Shown here in pieces: positions 13,889 through 15,637 of a DNA stretch of 15,637 bases. The notes beneath the pieces are model-generated. The model made no database searches and had not been told where the DNA came from. It saw nothing but the letters and a program-made list of their open reading frames with translations. The first letter of the stretch is position 1. Every line of letters begins with the position of its first letter. This stretch comes from AC-50 sp035640455 (GTDB taxonomy: Bacteria; Actinomycetota; Thermoleophilia; Gaiellales; Gaiellaceae), in contig DASQWB010000080.1 of the NCBI GenBank assembly GCA_035640455.1, positions 1 through 15,637 of the forward strand. Reading direction: 5' to 3'. The translations under genes and the position numbers were made by a program.

Positions 13889-15621
13889 GAGGCATTCCTC
13901 CGCACGACGTGGTTTCCGAGCACGAGCACGTCCATCTTCGTCTTCTGGAAGGTCTCCGCGGCGTGTTCCGGCGTCATCACGATCGGCTCGTTCTCATTGA
14001 AGGACGTGTTCAGGACGACGGGGACGCCGGTGAGCCGCTCGAACTCCTTGATCAGCCGGTAGTAGCGCGGGCTCGTGCGCTCCTCGACCGTCTGCAGCCG
14101 GCCGGTGTCGTCGACGTGGTTCACAGCCGGCATCTTGGCGCGCTTGTCCGGCTTCGTCTCGTAGACGAGGACCATGAACGGCGACGGGTAGTCCTGCTCG
14201 AACCAGTCGTCGGTCGCCTCGGCGAGGATCGACGGCGCGAACGGCCGGAACGGCTCGCGGTGCTTGATCCGTGCATTCAGGACGTCCTTCATGTCCGCCC
14301 GCCGCGGGTCGACGACGATCGAGCGGTTGCCGAGCGCCCGTGGCCCGAACTCCATCCGCCCCTGGAACCAGCCGACGACGTCGCCGGCGGCGATCCGCGC
14401 AGCGACCTCCGGGAAGAGCGCCTCGTCGTCGAGGCGCTCCGCGGCGAGCCCCGCCGCCGCGACCGCCGCCGCGCACTCGTCGTCGGAATAGGCCGGGCCC
14501 GTGTAGGCGTGCTCCATCACGAACCCGCGCTCGCGGCCGAGCTGCTGGTTCCAGACCCAGTACGCGGCGCCGACTGCCGTGCCCGAGTCGCCCGCGGCCG
14601 GCTGGACGTAGACCTCCTCGAACGGCGTCTCCGGGCGGATGCGACCGTTCGCGACCGCGTTCAGCGCCACGCCGCCGGCGAGGCAGATGTTGGGACTATG
14701 CGTCCGCTCCCAGAGATCCCGGACGAGGTGGAGGTACGCCTCCTCGAGCATCGCCTGGAGCCCCGCGGCGACGTCCTCGTGCGTCTCGGTCAGCTCGGTC
14801 CGCGGCTCGCGCGCGGGCCCGAAGGCCTCGATCATCCGGTCGGAGTAGATGCGGCCGATCGACGGCGAGGCCTCGTCCCAGGTCATGTCGACGCCTTCCT
14901 TGTCGTGCGTGAAGTAGTCGAGGCCGAGCTCGAAGAGCGAGCCGTCGAGCCGGACGAGGTCGTGCATGCGCGCGAGGTGGCGCTCGGGGTCGCCGTAGGG
15001 CGCGAGGCCCATCACCTTCCCCTCGTCGCCGTAGGACGGAAAGCCGAGCCACTGCGTCACCGCGGTGTAGAAGATCCCGAGCGAGTGCGGGAAGAGGACG
15101 CGGTCGAGGACGGTGAACCTGGACCCGTGTCCCTCGGCGAGCATCGTCGAGGCGAAGTCGCCGAAGCCGTCGACCGAGAGGATCGCGGCGTCCTCGAACG
15201 GCGAGACGAAGAACGTGCTGGCCACGTGCGCCTGGTGGTGCTCGACGTTGTGCACTGGTGCACGAAGCGCATCGGGGGGCGCGTCGAGAGCGCGCGCGAG
15301 CGCGGCGCGGACGTCGCGCACCTTCGCCGCGTTCTCGAGCCGGGCCTTCAGGTAGCGCGCGCTCGCGCCGTGGCGGATCGTGCGCAGGAGCTTCCGCCCG
15401 AGGTTCGCCTTGGGGTCGCGCGAGACCGCGACGTGGTCGAGATCGCCGATGCTCAGGCCGGCATCCGCGAGGCACCACGCGGCGGCGGAGGCCGGAAAGC
15501 CGGCGCAGTGCTTGACGCGGTTGAAGCGCTCCTCCTCGGCCGCCGCCACCAGCTCGCCGTCGATGAGGAGTGCCGCCGCCGCGTCGCCGTGATAGGCGTT
15601 CAAACCCAGAATCGCGGTCAC
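13885..15621 (-). CDS. Carbamoyltransferase, NodU/CmcH family
   Basis: A 578-aa enzyme that moves a carbamoyl group from carbamoyl phosphate, via carbamoyl-AMP, to a sugar hydroxyl. The N-terminal Kae1-like domain has ILGLNAYHGDAAAALL (4-19), EEERFNRVKH (29-38), the metal-binding HHQAH (128-132), LSVDGFGDFAST (148-159) and GDEGKVMGLAPYG (198-210). The central part has CLAGGVALNAVANG (313-326) and PAAGDSGTAVGAA (341-353). The C-terminal carbamoyltransferase domain has EFGPRALGNRSI (424-435), KHREPFRPFAPSI (453-465) and PVVLNTSFNENEPIV (533-547). Length and motif order are normal, and it should be active. It is the first gene visible in the minus-strand operon, though its GTGACC start could also overlap the TGA of a gene beyond the edge. 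Being next to the exporter suggests carbamoylation of the exported glycan. The acceptor sugar is unknown. Confidence 0.94.
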   Translation of the reverse strand: MTAILGLNAYHGDAAAALLIDGELVAAAEEERFNRVKHCAGFPASAAAWCLADAGLSIGDLDHVAVSRDPKANLGRKLLRTIRHGASARYLKARLENAAKVRDVRAALARALDAPPDALRAPVHNVEHHQAHVASTFFVSPFEDAAILSVDGFGDFASTMLAEGHGSRFTVLDRVLFPHSLGIFYTAVTQWLGFPSYGDEGKVMGLAPYGDPERHLARMHDLVRLDGSLFELGLDYFTHDKEGVDMTWDEASPSIGRIYSDRMIEAFGPAREPRTELTETHEDVAAGLQAMLEEAYLHLVRDLWERTHSPNICLAGGVALNAVANGRIRPETPFEEVYVQPAAGDSGTAVGAAYWVWNQQLGRERGFVMEHAYTGPAYSDDECAAAVAAAGLAAERLDDEALFPEVAARIAAGDVVGWFQGRMEFGPRALGNRSIVVDPRRADMKDVLNARIKHREPFRPFAPSILAEATDDWFEQDYPSPFMVLVYETKPDKRAKMPAVNHVDDTGRLQTVEERTSPRYYRLIKEFERLTGVPVVLNTSFNENEPIVMTPEHAAETFQKTKMDVLVLGNHVVRRNAS

Positions 15622-15637
15622 GCGGCCCGTATTGTGT
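15622..15637 (-). other. Edge sequence upstream of the carbamoyltransferase
   Basis: Read on the minus strand these 16 bases are ACACAATACGGGCCGC, AT-rich at the far end compared with the rest of the window. ACAATA could be a poor -10 element of a near-leaderless transcript. Alternatively the bases are the last codons of a neighbour ending in the TGA of GTGA. Too little sequence is present to decide. Confidence 0.2.

Noticed and set aside
15250..15265. GTGCACTGGTGCACGA, nearly identical to GTGCATTAGTGCACGA at 7274-7289, as a repeated regulatory element
   Set aside because: Both lie within coding sequence, and a 16-mer pair with two mismatches is expected many times by chance in a window of this size and composition.
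1..15637. CRISPR arrays, tRNA/rRNA genes, insertion sequences, integrases or toxin-antitoxin genes
   Set aside because: I looked for repeats with spacers, cloverleaf-like segments, transposase motifs and short paired genes on both strands and saw none. Base composition looks even throughout, with no island-like change.

Overview
The window is about 15.6 kb of very GC-rich DNA. Genes are tightly packed and use strong GC third-position bias, frequent GTG starts and several apparent TTG or CTG starts. This suggests a high-GC actinobacterium. The overall look fits a deep-branching class such as Thermoleophilia, but no marker gene is present, so that placement is an inference. No tRNA, rRNA, CRISPR array, insertion sequence or integrase was seen. 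Nearly the whole window is a surface-polysaccharide (capsule or O-antigen-like) biosynthesis, modification and export locus. It has 14 protein genes, of which the first is cut by the left edge. The two internal gaps are only 57 and 43 bp, so there is no long non-coding stretch.

There are four transcription blocks. Block A (+, 1-2189) holds a truncated family-4 glycosyltransferase (GT), a small signal-peptidase-I-like protein with a lipobox, and a second family-4-like GT. Block B (-, 3887-2182) holds a polysaccharide deacetylase followed by a sulfotransferase. Block C (+, 3945-7253) holds a small ferredoxin-like (ABM/Dabb-like) protein with the best ribosome binding site in the window, then an AsnB-type glutamine amidotransferase and a family-4 GT joined by a GTGA overlap. 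Block D (-, 15621-7202) is an eight-gene run: NodU/CmcH carbamoyltransferase, ABC-2 permease (Wzm-like), ABC ATPase with a C-terminal extension (Wzt-like), three GT-B enzymes, a SAM methyltransferase and a family-2 GT. Blocks A/B and C/D converge with overlapping 3' ends. Blocks B/C diverge from a 57-bp spacer.

The genes make sense together as an ABC-transporter-dependent glycan pathway. The GTs build a chain at the inner face of the membrane. Carbamoyl, methyl, amide, deacetyl and sulfate decorations can be added by the neighbouring enzymes. Wzm/Wzt exports the product, and the Wzt C-terminal domain probably recognises a modified chain end. Missing from the window are an initiating phosphoglycosyltransferase, nucleotide-sugar synthases, a Wzx/Wzy pair and a ligase, which may lie outside it.

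The points most worth a second look are these. The signal-peptidase homologue has Ala where the catalytic Ser should be, and a lipoprotein signal instead of the usual membrane anchor. The deacetylase and sulfotransferase are paired in one short operon. NTGA start/stop overlaps recur with all four possible first bases. An 8-bp palindrome carries the stop codons of two convergent genes.
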